A DNA stretch of 64,000 nt from Desulfovibrio sp. Marseille-P6017 (GCA_900604495.1 UWOR01000005.1:124001-188000), one strand, 5' to 3'; shown: positions 35,779 through 46,401, numbered from the stretch's first letter. Program-made: numbers and translations. The notes: generated by a model not told the origin, from the sequence alone.

Positions 35779-36980
35779 ATTCTTATCGATACATTATCCT
35801 TATCTTTTTGAATATATTTATTTATAATAATTCCTATAATCAATAAAATCGGAAATATACTCGCTGCTAAAATTCCAATTTTAATATTATCATTAAACAT
35901 ACCTGAGAATCTTCCTACAATAGTTGGACCTAATGAACACCCTAAATCTCCAGCTAAAGCTAAATAAGCAAACATAGCGGTTCCGCCTCCTTTTATTTCT
36001 GATGCAGAAATACTAAATGTTCCTGGCCATAGTATACCAACTGAAAAACCACTTATACTACACCCTATAAGTCCTAATATAGGCCAAGATGATAATGAAA
36101 TTATTAAATAACTAATTAAGCATAAAATTCCACTACAAAGCATAGTCTTTTGAAGATTTATCTTTTCTCCAAACTTTCCATATAATAGTCTTGATATACC
36201 CATCATTATTGCAAAAATCATAGGACCTGCTAAATCCCCAACAGTCTTACTAATTCCAAGCCCTTTTTCAGCAAAAGTTGATGCCCATTGGCTAACTGAC
36301 TGTTCACTAGCACCAGCACATATCATTAATAATACCATTATCCAAAATAGCTTTTTTGATAATAAACCTTTGACTGATAATCCATTTTCTCCATCTTCAA
36401 TTAAATGAAGTACTGGAACTTTCATAAAGAAAAATGCATTAGCTACTGGAATAATAGCCCATATAAAAGCAAGTAGTTTCCAATTTCCTATTCCAAATAT
36501 AGCAAAAAATAAAGTAGATAATAATACTACTCCTGCATGCCCCCAACAATAAAATGAATGAAGTAAGCTCATGGCTGATTCTTTATTATCTGTTGGACAT
36601 GATTCTACAATAGGACTTATTAGAACCTCTATTAATCCTCCTCCAACAGCATAAACCATAACAGATATCATTAAACCAATAAATGGATCGCTAAATAATT
36701 CAGGTAATAGCACTAATAATATAAGACCTAAAGCAGCAAAAATATGAGCGATTATAGCTGATATTTTATATCCAATTTTATCTATAAATCCGGCTGCTAA
36801 AAAATCAATTATTAATTGTAATCCAAAATTAAAAGTTACTAAAAATGTTATTTTTGATATGGGTATATTATAAGATGATTGAAATGTTAAGAATAGCAAT
36901 GGAATAAAATTATTTATAATTGCTTGAACAATATATCCCGTAAAACAAGCATACATTGTATGCTTATAAGTAAATTTCAT
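35775..36980 (-). CDS. MFS transporter
   Basis: A 401-residue carrier with about 12 TMs. The N-terminal half contains FIDKIGYKISAIIAHIFAALG, the loop-2 type segment of the superfamily, and the second half has LYGKFGEKINLQK in the equivalent position. Similar proteins are annotated as sugar or fucose-permease-like MFS carriers, but the substrate cannot be read here. It is a single gene; a weak AGGGGAGGAG site precedes the start. The divergent space to the MATE gene holds only the MATE terminator. Confidence 0.85.
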   Translation of the reverse strand: MKFTYKHTMYACFTGYIVQAIINNFIPLLFLTFQSSYNIPISKITFLVTFNFGLQLIIDFLAAGFIDKIGYKISAIIAHIFAALGLILLVLLPELFSDPFIGLMISVMVYAVGGGLIEVLISPIVESCPTDNKESAMSLLHSFYCWGHAGVVLLSTLFFAIFGIGNWKLLAFIWAIIPVANAFFFMKVPVLHLIEDGENGLSVKGLLSKKLFWIMVLLMICAGASEQSVSQWASTFAEKGLGISKTVGDLAGPMIFAIMMGISRLLYGKFGEKINLQKTMLCSGILCLISYLIISLSSWPILGLIGCSISGFSVGILWPGTFSISASEIKGGGTAMFAYLALAGDLGCSLGPTIVGRFSGMFNDNIKIGILAASIFPILLIIGIIINKYIQKDKDNVSIRI

Positions 36981-37206
36981 AGTTTTCTACTCCTCCCCTT
37001 TTTTAAGTTAATACATAACTTTTATTATCTAATTATCTACAAATTATATTATATATCATTTTAAAATTAAACTATTGTACTTTTTATCCATTTTTTAGTA
37101 CAATATCCTCAAATTCAACTATCTAGAAATTTTATAGATACTCTTTCATTATAGGTAGTATATTTTTATGATAATTATTCGTTAGGTTAGATGTTTGACA
37201 AAATAT

Positions 37207-37239
37207 AGGCATGGATATGAGAATTAGCTATCCATGCCT
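37207..37239 (-). terminator. terminator after MATE gene
   Basis: A perfect 11-bp stem (AGGCATGGATA / TATCCATGCCT) with an 11-base loop. The rest of 36981-37276 is AT-rich with no further gene. Confidence 0.8.
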
Positions 37240-37276
37240 TAATAAATATATTTAACACGTCTATTTTTTAATTTAT

Positions 37277-38644
37277 TTAAAAATCAATAGACATAGATTT
37301 TTTTAATGTAAATGCATTTTTATATAAATATATTTTTCTATATTTGTACATAAAAGCAAATGAAACTATAATAGTTGCAATCTCTGCAAATGGAACTACA
37401 AGCCAAACTCCATTTACTCCCATAACTTTTGGAAGTATAGCTATACCAAGTAAGAAAAATCCAAAGGTTCTTAAAAATGATACTATAGCAGATACTTTTC
37501 CATTTGAAAATGCAGTAAACATTCCAGAGGTAAATATATTAAATCCTGATATTAAGAATCCTACTGAGAAAATCATAAATCCATTATAAGATATATCAAA
37601 TAAATTACTTCCCTTTGTTGCAAATAATGATATTAAAATTTCTGCTAAAACTCTAGATAAAACAAATGTTATAATACCAAATACAGAAATTATTATAATA
37701 CTATATTTAACTAATTTTTCTACTTGCTCTTCATCTTGTTTCCCATAATTATAACTTATTCTAGGTGATGTACCTGAAGTAAATCCTAAATATGCTGAAT
37801 TTAATAAGAATTGAATATAAAGCATAATTGTAATTGCAGCAACTCCATCTTCTCCTAAAAGCTTAATCATTACTATATTAAATGCAAGTGTTGTAAGAGC
37901 TGATGATATTTGCGATACCATTTCTGACATCCCATTTGAACAACTGTTTAAAATAACTTTAAAATTAAACTCAAACTTTACAAAGTGTAGCATGTTCTTT
38001 TTATTAAAGAAGTAAATTAACCCAACTAAACTTGGTAAAATATATCCTATACAAGTTGCTAATGCAGCACCTCTAACTCCCATATTAAATTGAACTATAA
38101 ACACATAATCTAATACGATATTTATTATTCCACCCAAAATAGAGCTTATAAGACCTAGCTTTGGAACACCTGCTGTTACTAAAAAATAATCAAAATAAAG
38201 CTTTAGTATTATAAATGGAGTAAAAATTATCATAAAGAATAAATATTCTCTACAATTAAAATATAATGAGTCTGTAGAACCAAGCATATATATTATATTT
38301 TTCATAAAAAGTATACATATGATTTCAACTATAATGCCTAAAATTATTGCACTTACTGTTATAAGCGTAAAATACTCTCTTGCCTTTTCAGTTTTGTTTT
38401 CCCCCATAGTTTTTGCAACTATAGCACTACCTCCTGTGGCAAACATAACTCCAATTCCTATTAATATATTTATTACCGGATAAACTATATTTGTGGCTGA
38501 AAGTGCATTTGCACCAACAAATTTAGATATAAACATTCCATCAATTATGGTATAAAGTGAAAAAAACACCATCATTATTACTGTTGGAAATGTATACTTT
38601 AATAATGAAGTCAATTTGACTTTCTTTTGCAATGCATTTTCCAT
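37277..38644 (-). CDS. MATE-family multidrug/Na+ or H+ antiporter
   Basis: A 455-residue efflux pump with 12 TMs in two homologous halves; PTVIMMVFFSLYTIIDGMFI opens the first, and the second begins near residue 235. The segment GVMFATGGSAIVAKTMGENK is typical for the family. The start follows ACAAGGAGG. Upstream lies a promoter with a 19-bp spacer and a dyad of the MerR multidrug-regulator type, so expression is likely induced by toxic cationic or planar compounds through a regulator encoded elsewhere. Confidence 0.9.
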   Translation of the reverse strand: MENALQKKVKLTSLLKYTFPTVIMMVFFSLYTIIDGMFISKFVGANALSATNIVYPVINILIGIGVMFATGGSAIVAKTMGENKTEKAREYFTLITVSAIILGIIVEIICILFMKNIIYMLGSTDSLYFNCREYLFFMIIFTPFIILKLYFDYFLVTAGVPKLGLISSILGGIINIVLDYVFIVQFNMGVRGAALATCIGYILPSLVGLIYFFNKKNMLHFVKFEFNFKVILNSCSNGMSEMVSQISSALTTLAFNIVMIKLLGEDGVAAITIMLYIQFLLNSAYLGFTSGTSPRISYNYGKQDEEQVEKLVKYSIIIISVFGIITFVLSRVLAEILISLFATKGSNLFDISYNGFMIFSVGFLISGFNIFTSGMFTAFSNGKVSAIVSFLRTFGFFLLGIAILPKVMGVNGVWLVVPFAEIATIIVSFAFMYKYRKIYLYKNAFTLKKSMSIDF

Positions 38645-38678
38645 ATGGACCTCCTTGTAATATGTGATTATTTATAAT

Positions 38679-38709
38679 ATAATAAACTATCCTGTTAGGG
38701 GATAGTCAA
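38679..38709 (-). promoter_or_regulatory. MerR-type promoter with 19-bp spacer
   Basis: On the minus strand TTGACT (38709-38704) and TATTAT (38684-38679) are 19 bp apart. A dyad ACTATCC-N7-GGATAGT (38706-38686) fills the spacer and its centre reads CCCCTAAC, closely like BmrR/Mta/TipA operators. Overlong spacers that need DNA untwisting by MerR proteins are well established. Confidence 0.75.
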
Positions 38710-38772
38710 TAGGGATGTTTATAAAAATGAATAATATATATCTCTGCTCTACATAAATCCTACTCAAATACT

Positions 38773-39486
38773 TTATAAATCCATCTTAATACCATTATTC
38801 TTAAGCCACTGCCTTCTCAAATCATAATCAGACATAACGGAACACACCCTATCCCAAAATCCTTTTGAGTGATCCTTATACTCCATATGACTCATTTCAT
38901 GAACAACAATATAATCAAACACATTAGAAGGAGCCATTATACATCTTCAATTAAAAAGTAACTCATTTTTAACAGTACAACTAGCCCATCTCTTTTTTTG
39001 ATCCTTTACCTTAATGCCAGATACCTCATCCTTAAAATAACTTTGATAATAAGATACTCTTTCCTTTAGTCTTGATAAAGTCTTTTCTTTATACCAATTT
39101 TTTAAAGCTTCTTTAATAGCCTCTTCATCCTTAGTATAAGTTCTAACTACAAACTTACCTCTAAACAACTTCACACTTATATCACTTATACTATCATCTA
39201 AAACAACATCCAAAGAATAATTTCTACCAATATACATATAAGACTCACCACTTACTGCCTCCCTATTTATCCTAGTATCATTTACATACTTAACTTCATA
39301 CTGCTTTTGAACTATCCAACTAGCCTTTGATTTAATTTTTTCTAAAATAATATCCTTATCAACTCCAAATGGAGAGATTACATTAACCTCTCCACTTGGC
39401 TCAACTTCAATACTCATAGTTTTTCTTTTTCTATATATTAAATTAAAACTAATTTCCCTAGTTCCATATTTAAATTCTAACTTCAT
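38773..39486 (-). pseudogene. YgjP-like (DUF45/M48-type) metallopeptidase with in-frame TGA
   Basis: A zinc-peptidase-like protein of about 237 residues, often encoded next to type I restriction genes. The N-terminal part reads openly to KKRWASCTVKNELLFN, where a TGA (38947-38949) replaces the conserved Trp codon. The same frame then continues RCIMAPSNVFDYIVVHEMSHM, with the metal-binding HEMSH, to a stop at 38773. One substitution (TGG to TGA) explains this, so homopolymer error is not the cause. It lies 10 bases after the hsdR gene. The peptide made lacks the active site and is probably inactive. Confidence 0.88.
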
Positions 39487-39496
39487 ATTCTTACCT

Positions 39497-42400
39497 CTAG
39501 TCTAAAGTTGCATAATGTATCTTAGATAAATTTACCATCTGCTCCTTTAAATCTTTTATTTTTGTCATTGTGTCATTTCCATAAACTTCTCTAAGTTTTG
39601 CTGACTTACTTATTAAATACATATAAATCTTACTATCTACCTGTGATACTTTAGTTGGATTCTCACTCCATCCTGTCATATACCAATCATTTATCATTTT
39701 AATATTGAATTCCTTACAAAATTCCTTAATAAATTCTACACTAGAATCAGACATATACACTTCTTCTTCCTCACAAACCTTAGAATTTAAATTTGCTCCA
39801 TCTTCTAAAACCTTTATTAAAGTCTCAAAAATTGCAAACTCTTTTTTCGTAAGTCCTAAATCATTAGCAGCTTCTTCTTCTTCGCTATTTAATTCTCTAT
39901 CTATAAATTCTTTTAATCTAGCTTTTTTCTCAGTCCAATCAGCCTTAGTTTCTTCAAGTATAGCAACAAGTTTTTCAAATAAACTTGTAAAATAAACTGG
40001 ATTTTCGTCCATCTTAAGATTTAATACATTCTTTATAGCATGCTCCATACTAGATGCTATAGCTTCATCAGACATATTATTCTCTATTTTTTTCTCAAAA
40101 TCAGATTCAAATAAAGTTATAGGAGTAATCCAAGATATAACTCCATTAGATTCTAAATGCTTAGAAATAATCTCCTTAACCTTCTCTCCACAATCTGATA
40201 TATCTAGCTTTTTCTCAGGATTATATCTCATTTTAGCAGCTGCCCTAATATATGATAACCACTTAACATCATTTAATATATCCTTAGAAACATTACCTGG
40301 CATAAGCATTTCAACAGAACTTACAAACTTTTTATAAGCAATTTCAAACTCTGCTCTTTTATCTTCTGGCTCAACCACTCTTACAAGTGCATCTATATTA
40401 TTTTTATCTACTCCAGAAAACATCCTCATAACATTTTCTCTAAGATTCATCATATCATCATAAATACTATCTATAGACTGCATAGGGCTTCCCAACTCAT
40501 CTTTATCAAATATAACTAAAGCCTCATCTAAAAAGTCTAAAACACCATAATAATCTACAACATAACCACATTTTTTCCTATCACCACAAGTTCTATTAAC
40601 CCTTGCAATAGCTTGAAGTAATGTATGCTCTTTAAGTGGTCTATCTAAATACATAACCTGCTCAATAGGAGCATCAAATCCTGTAAGTAACATATCCTTA
40701 ACTATAATAAAACACAACTTACTTTCTTTTGTACTTTTCTTAAACTCTTTTAAAATTTCCTCTTGCTGCTTACTAGTTGTATGATGTTCTTTTAAATATG
40801 GCTTATCATTTTGAGATGATGAGAATATAATTTTACACTCTAACTCCTCATCCATAATATCTTTCATATGCTTATTTAAAGCATTATAATACTTTACACA
40901 ATCTTCTCTTGATACACATACAATCTGAGCTTTAAATTCATTCGGATATATAAATTCTTTGTAGTGTTTTAATATATCCTTAGCAATTTCATCTATTCTA
41001 TCATCTGCTTCTACAACAGTTCTTTTATTTGCATATTTATTTTTTATAGCTTCTTTTTCTTCATCACTTCTATCACTAAACTCTTTCTCAAATATATCTT
41101 CTAAGGTATCTCCTTTTATATGTAAATCATGTCTTCTACCTTCATACACTATTTTTACAGTTGCACCATCTGCCACTGCATCTTTTATAGAATACTTATC
41201 TATATATGAACCAAAAGTTCTAGGAATAGACTTATCCTCTTTGTCTATAGGAGTACCTGTAAATCCTATAAAAGTAGCATTAGGTAAAGCATAACGAAGA
41301 TTCGCAGTAGTAGTGCTATATTGACTACGGTGAGCCTCATCACTCATTACTATTAAATTTTTCTTAGTTGAGAGTACTTCATAATCCTTTTCAAAATATA
41401 GATTTCCTATATTATTAGCTTCTTCTTCATTTAATCCTACAATATTTAATTCTTCCTTTTCACTTTGGAACTTTTGTATAGTTGTAGTTATTATTTGAGC
41501 ATTAGAATTTCTAAGTAACTCCTTCATTTTTTGTATGCTATCAGCTCTTACTGGAGTAGTATTATTTAAATTATTTTGGAAAGTCTCAAATATTTGCTTA
41601 TCTAAATCAGTTCTATCTGTAATTATTGCTATAGTAGAATCACTTAGTTTCTTTGTATTTCTTATATTTCTAGCTAAAAATACCATTGTAAGTTATTTAC
41701 CAGAACCTTGAGTATGCCAAACTACCCCACCCTTTTCTAGTGGTGTTTTTCCTTCTTCTATTCTTTTTAAACATTTTCCAACTGCTCTAAATTGTTGGTA
41801 TCTAGCAACTTTTTTTATTTTTATACTGTTTTCTTTATCTAAATCGTATACTATAAAGTTTTGCATTATATTTAATAAATTTTCTTTTTTAAATACACCT
41901 TGAAGTAATATATTTTGTGGGCTATCTTTATAATCTTTCACTTCACTATTTAAAACTGGATAAGCATCTTTCCATTCTACATAATGCTTATAACCACTGC
42001 TTATAGTTCCTATAAAAGCTGTATATTTATTTAATATTCCAGTTATAAAATTAGTATAAAATAACCTTTCTGCTCCTTCTATATAATTGGCATCTCTTTT
42101 ATTCATATATCTACATAGCTGCTCATATCCATCATTTTTGCCTACATTTTCATTAGAGTTACCTTCTTTAAATGGTGATTTACATTCAAGTACAGCTATT
42201 GGCATACCATTTATAAAAATTACTATATCAGGTCTTATACTTTCTTGTTCTCCTTTTACCTTAAACTGATTTACTACTAAAAAGTCGTTATTTTCTATGT
42301 TTTCAAAGTCTATTAGTTTAACTGTTGGTGTTGATTTTTTATTATCAATTACTTCGCTTACTGTTAATTCTAAATTTATTATATAGTTGTATATTTTTTC

Positions 42401-42661
42401 ATTTATTTCAAGTAAGCCACTTCCTAGATTTTCTGGTCTTTGAAGTATTCTTACTACTTTGTTTATATTTTCTTCACTTATCCATGGGTTTATTTTTTTT
42501 AAGGAAGTTTTCATTCTTTTTGCTAGGATTACTTCGCTTAGTGTGTCTCTTTCTCCATGTTCTGGTGTTAAGTCTTTTCCATTTATATATAAATATCCTA
42601 ATTGTCTTAGGTAATCTATTGCTGGTTTTTCTACTAGTGTGTATTCATTTCCTAGATACAA
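39497..42661 (-). pseudogene. hsdR: type I restriction enzyme R subunit with in-frame TAA in Walker A
   Basis: HsdR is the motor and nuclease subunit of type I restriction systems. The frame is continuous over 1054 codons apart from one TAA (41693-41695) directly after TQGSGK, where relatives have Ser (TCA to TAA fits a single change). The N-terminal nuclease (about 1-260) has RPDIVIFINGMPIAVLECK. Downstream lie the helicase motifs: the DEAH box MSDEAHRSQ, GFTGTPID and LLTGFDAP. The likely start is the TTG at 42661 behind AAGGGGGA. No hsdM or hsdS gene occurs in the window, so even an intact protein would lack its partners here. Confidence 0.92.
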
Positions 42662-42704
42662 ATGTATTCCCCCTTGTATGATTTTCTATTTATATATTAA
42701 CATA

Positions 42705-42736
42705 AAAATAAGTGCTAGGTATTTAGCACTTATTTT
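42705..42736 (-). terminator. terminator upstream of hsdR
   Basis: A 13-bp perfect stem (core ATAAGTGCTA / TAGCACTTAT) with a short loop and a T run on the minus strand, after the CoiA-like gene. Confidence 0.75.
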
Positions 42737-42902
42737 CCTATTTATTATTTAAATATCATATATTCTTATATAAATACCTTGGTTTGTATATTTTTCAATT
42801 GACATTATAATAAAAATAGTTATAATATTTAAGTATAGTTATATTAGTTTAAAACTTGGCAATAATTAAATAACAAAACATATACTATAATTAGATAAAA
42901 TT

Positions 42903-42960
42903 GAGTGCCTCTCTTTGAAATGGGTCATCTTTGATGATTCCCCCGAAGATGATAGCACTC
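42903..42960. other. two-level hairpin overlapping end of the CoiA-like gene
   Basis: An outer stem GAGTGC/GCACTC (42903-42908 with 42955-42960) encloses an inner stem TCATCTT/AAGATGA (42925-42931 with 42946-42952) and a C5-containing loop. It is AT-flanked and could be a terminator or a small structured RNA. The 42737-42902 stretch beside it holds no gene. Confidence 0.4.
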
Positions 42961-44270
42961 TTTATTAATTTTATCAATATATAGCTTTAATTTCTTAGCA
43001 TTATCAAAACTATCACTAATGCCATCTAATAAACCTAAATACCTTAATATATCCTCTTGCAATTGTATTGTATTCTCTAGGTTTTTAACCTTATCTTTAT
43101 AATAATCTATATTTTTGTTTATCTTATGTCCCTTACTTATATCTTCAACTCGCTTAACTATTGATTCAATTACACTTTTAAAATCATTTACTTCATATTT
43201 AAACTTACAATCAGATAATGATTTTAATATCTCTTGATTAGTAAAACTATGTATATCATAACTTATATAATCCTCAATATCCCTATATCCTTCTACTAAA
43301 ATATCTATTTTATTCGATAAATCCCTTAATCTACTACATATATCCTCACTTATAACTTTATAATAATCTATATGATAAGTTTGATCTATAACACTATTTT
43401 CATTAATTATTGAATAAACTTTTGCTAATAATTTTTTATTAATTCAAGTTCTTCATAAATCAAACTCTCTTTTTTTAACCTTTCATTTTCTTCTTCTAAT
43501 TTTTCTATTTCTTCTCTTTGATTTTCACTTATTTTGCCTAAATGTTGGACAAGGCTTTTATATCTTTTTAGTTCTTCATTTAGAAATTTAATTCTTTTAA
43601 ATAAATTCTTATTTTCTAAAGTATAATCATTTTTAATCCTTTCTTTAAGATTTTTATTTTCAATACTTAATTTATTAACCTTTTCCTGAGCTATACTATA
43701 TTTTCTTTCTATTTTATTGTATATTACATTAGCTTTTTTAATTAATTCATATTCATTAAAATCTATCAAATCATCCTCTGTCACACATATTTCTAGTACT
43801 ATATCTATATTTGAATTACTTAGTATCTTATTTAGATAATCTAAGTCCTTTTTATTTTTATAACATATCTCTATAGCCACATTATAATTTCATTCAAGTA
43901 CTAGAAATATATCAGGTATATAGTTTATATCTAAGTTTCTGTATTCTATATACTTTTCTTTTATATTTAATAATTCTTCTTTTGCAAGTTTTAACTTATT
44001 TCCCTCAAATATCACTTTATGATTTTTTATAATCAAGCTTACTATTTTTTCATATAGATATTGTTTTATATATTTATGTATAATGCTCTCATTTATACAG
44101 TTATCTCTTTTTATACTGTGAGATAAGTGTTTAACCATTATATCTCCATCTTTTAAAATTAACTTATTGCCACATTCTGGGCAATATACATCACATTGTT
44201 TTGATATGTCTTTTACATGATATAATGCTCCATTTATAAGTCCAAAAGGATTCTTTAGTGTTTCTTTCAA
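42925..44270 (-). pseudogene. CoiA-like nuclease with long coiled-coil tail, broken twice
   Basis: The reconstructed protein is about 448 residues. The N-terminus has a zinc-finger-like CPECGNKL with HLSH and a distal Cys, as in CoiA-type proteins, followed by PDIFLVLE and AIEICYKNK, a PD-(D/E)XK-like nuclease core. An in-frame TGA (43890-43892) falls between these two halves. A coiled coil follows (about 185-275), then a missing A near 43426-43434 shifts the frame; the helical tail continues (KKLLAKVYSIINEN onward) to a TGA at 42925. The start is probably the TTG at 44270 after GGGGAGGG. It sits between an EVE-domain gene and hsdR, so a defence role is plausible but unproven. Confidence 0.7.
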
Positions 44271-44293
44271 AGTTCCCTCCCCTTAATAAAATA

Positions 44294-44320
44294 AAAACTA
44301 GTCTTTTTCGACTAGCTTTT
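44294..44320 (-). terminator. terminator after the EVE gene
   Basis: The minus strand forms AAAAGCTAGTC-gaaaaa-GACTAGTTTTT, with a T run. Confidence 0.75.
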
Positions 44321-44326
44321 ACTTAA

Positions 44327-44728
44327 CTATATACTTTCTAAGTAATCAATAGTTTCTTGTGATAGTTGAACTTGGAATGAAAATCCTTTTACTCCATGAT
44401 CTCTTAACTTTTCACTATTAACCTTATCTATTTTATTTAAATAATTCTTAACAGGTACCAGCCTTACATATCTAGGCTTCTTAGATATTTCTTGATTTTC
44501 ATCATTTTCTATGCTAAATTCTTCATCATTTATAGTTTCTTCATATTTAAGAATAGCCCTAACTGAACATTTTAAAAATATTGCACTATATGGTGCTCCT
44601 GTGTATATATATACTTCATCCCCTACGTTTAAATCAAACTTTGTTCCATAATCTACAAATCCATTTTTTAAAAAGCTACCTAATATGTCATATTTACTTA
44701 AATTGCATGGAAACATACAATATCTCAT
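44327..44728 (-). CDS. EVE/PUA-like domain protein
   Basis: A 133-residue protein from the ATG at 44728 (MRYCMFPCNLSKYD), which has TAGGGGG nine bases upstream; an in-frame GTG ten codons earlier lacks a good site. The core segments FDLNVGDEVYIYTG and YSAIFLKCSVRAI resemble EVE or ASCH-like folds that read modified bases or small RNAs. In prokaryotes such domains are common in restriction and other defence loci, which fits the adjacent CoiA-like and HsdR genes. The assignment is by pattern only. Confidence 0.6.
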   Translation of the reverse strand: MRYCMFPCNLSKYDILGSFLKNGFVDYGTKFDLNVGDEVYIYTGAPYSAIFLKCSVRAILKYEETINDEEFSIENDENQEISKKPRYVRLVPVKNYLNKIDKVNSEKLRDHGVKGFSFQVQLSQETIDYLESI

Positions 44729-44795
44729 AGTATTCCCCCTATTATTTTTATTTTCCACCTTAGGAATAAATTATATTCTATCTGATGAATTGTGT

Positions 44796-45173
44796 CTATT
44801 CAGTTACAGTATCCTTATTAATATCATTAGTATATAAAATCCCCATATTTATAGTCATTAAAGCAGCATCTATTGTTTCTTTAGATGCTATTTTCCCGTT
44901 ATAGGTTAAATTATCTTCTTTTAATATTTTTGCTACTTTCTCTAATATAACTTTTATATCTTTTTCTATTTTCTTCTCGTATCCTAATAAATAGTCTGTT
45001 GATACATGTAGTGTATTTGCTATTCTTTTTGTTACTGCTGATTTAGGTTCTGTTAGTCCATTTATATATCTAGATATGTTTGATTCTGTTATATTTGATT
45101 TTTTTGCTAGTTCTTTTTGGATAAAATCTAACTCTCTCATTCTTCTATAAATTCTTTCCCCTATGGTTTCCAT
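44796..45173 (-). CDS. XRE-family repressor
   Basis: A 125-residue protein with a helix-turn-helix at about 5-62 (RMRELDFIQKELAKKSNITE, SRYINGLTEP, STDYLLGY). The C-terminal 60 residues are helical and may dimerise. It starts after TAGGGGG. Its size and place beside a KilAC antirepressor suggest a phage-type lysogeny repressor of the degraded element. Confidence 0.88.
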   Translation of the reverse strand: METIGERIYRRMRELDFIQKELAKKSNITESNISRYINGLTEPKSAVTKRIANTLHVSTDYLLGYEKKIEKDIKVILEKVAKILKEDNLTYNGKIASKETIDAALMTINMGILYTNDINKDTVTE

Positions 45174-45203
45174 TTTAATCCCCCTAATGTAATATGTTTA
45201 ATG

Positions 45204-45506
45204 TTATAATTTTTCTAAGTGAATGTTATTACCTTTATCTATATAATAAGTTGGATTTACTAAGATTTCATCATATAAGTTATTTTCATTACCTTTGTAA
45301 ACTATTACATTATAAGATTTATTTTTAAATTCTTCTATTAAACATTTATGATTTTTATGATATCCAAATATATATTCTAATTCTGTTTCCATATTTAAGT
45401 CGTGTTTTTGATTGAATATATGTATTGTTTCATTGTTATGGTCTACATAATACCATTTACAATGTCCTTTATGTGCTATATTCCATCTGTGTAAGTTAGT
45501 TTTCAT
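45204..45506 (-). CDS. hypothetical protein, 100 residues
   Basis: A His-, Asn- and Lys-rich small protein (MKTNLHRWNIAHKGHCKWYY start). No known motif is recognised. The ribosome binding site is weak (CAGGGATAT). It lies between the XRE and KilAC genes, so it is probably an element-borne gene. Function unknown. Confidence 0.55.
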   Translation of the reverse strand: MKTNLHRWNIAHKGHCKWYYVDHNNETIHIFNQKHDLNMETELEYIFGYHKNHKCLIEEFKNKSYNVIVYKGNENNLYDEILVNPTYYIDKGNNIHLEKL

Positions 45507-45607
45507 ATTTTATATATCCCTGTTGTTAAAATTAATTAACAACATTATTAAATATCTATTAAATTATATCATTATTCTTTTATATATACATAATTTTACT
45601 TATTTTC

Positions 45608-46075
45608 CTATATAACCCTCTCAAAAACAGGTAAAATCCCCACACTTTTTAACTTATTATACAAAAACATAACTCCTTTATTAGTCCATCTCATGTTAGG
45701 TATAGTATTATCTTTCATCTCAATATAGCTAATATTCACATATCCCCTATCCTTATACTTACTATACAAATGCCAAACTCCACTTTGCTTATACTGAATT
45801 CCAAGCTCATGAAGTAGCTTATTAAAAATTCTAGAACTCATACCATAATTATCTGCTATAGTAGTCACCGTAATAGTACCTTTATGATTCATAATTTTAT
45901 CTAAATAAGAAGCCTTTGTTCTTAACAGACTTATCTCTTCTTCTAATCCCTTTACTTCTTCTAACGCTACAATACTCGCATACTTATTTACTCCATTTAT
46001 TCTATCTTGTTTAGTTTGTCCTTCTAGAGCTTCTACTAAAGCAAGCCCTTTTTCTATATTAATAAAATTTCTCAT
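45608..46075 (-). CDS. phage antirepressor, KilAC domain
   Basis: A 155-residue protein from the ATG at 46075 (MRNFINIEKG), which follows GGGGGTGATT; an upstream in-frame start is less likely. The N-terminus is helical with a coiled segment (EEVKGLEEEISLLRTKASYLDKI), and the C-terminal two thirds (about 68-155) is a KilAC domain with TVTTIADNYGMSSRIFNKLL and a terminal WTNKGVMFLYNKLK. Complete antirepressors have an extra N-terminal BRO or Rha domain, which is absent, so this may be a short form or a truncation. Confidence 0.8.
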   Translation of the reverse strand: MRNFINIEKGLALVEALEGQTKQDRINGVNKYASIVALEEVKGLEEEISLLRTKASYLDKIMNHKGTITVTTIADNYGMSSRIFNKLLHELGIQYKQSGVWHLYSKYKDRGYVNISYIEMKDNTIPNMRWTNKGVMFLYNKLKSVGILPVFERVI

Positions 46076-46185
46076 ATAATCACCCCCAATAATTTTTGTC
46101 ATATATTACCAGCCCATAATAAATAAAAGTTATATCATTTAATTAAATCAAGGGAAGTTTCCCAAATAAAAAGGAGGTAATATTT

Positions 46186-46401
46186 ATGGCAACAGAATTT
46201 AAAAATGCTTCATCTTTAAAGCTACAATTTGACAAGGGTCTTGGAACAGACGGTAAAGCATTAACAGGTAGTAAAACTTTTTCAAATTTAAAATCAGATG
46301 CTAATGCTGATGATGTTTTAGAAGTAGCTAATGCTATAGCTTCTTTACAAAAACATGATTTGTATGATGTTTTAAAACTTGACTCTACATCTTTATCATA
46401 A
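46186..46401 (+). CDS. DUF1659 family protein
   Basis: A 71-residue protein with the family pattern LKLQFDKGLGTDGKALTGSK, then TFSNLKSDANADDVLEVANA. It starts after AAAAGGAGG, the best site in this region, suggesting high expression. It is followed by DUF2922 and YvrJ genes, a trio often found together in Firmicutes. Function unknown. Confidence 0.85.
   Translation: MATEFKNASSLKLQFDKGLGTDGKALTGSKTFSNLKSDANADDVLEVANAIASLQKHDLYDVLKLDSTSLS

Noticed and set aside
38947..43892. TGA read as Trp (alternative code) to explain two of the in-frame stops
   Set aside because: TAA and TAG also occur in-frame in neighbouring broken genes, and Trp is encoded by TGG throughout the window. Mutation is simpler.
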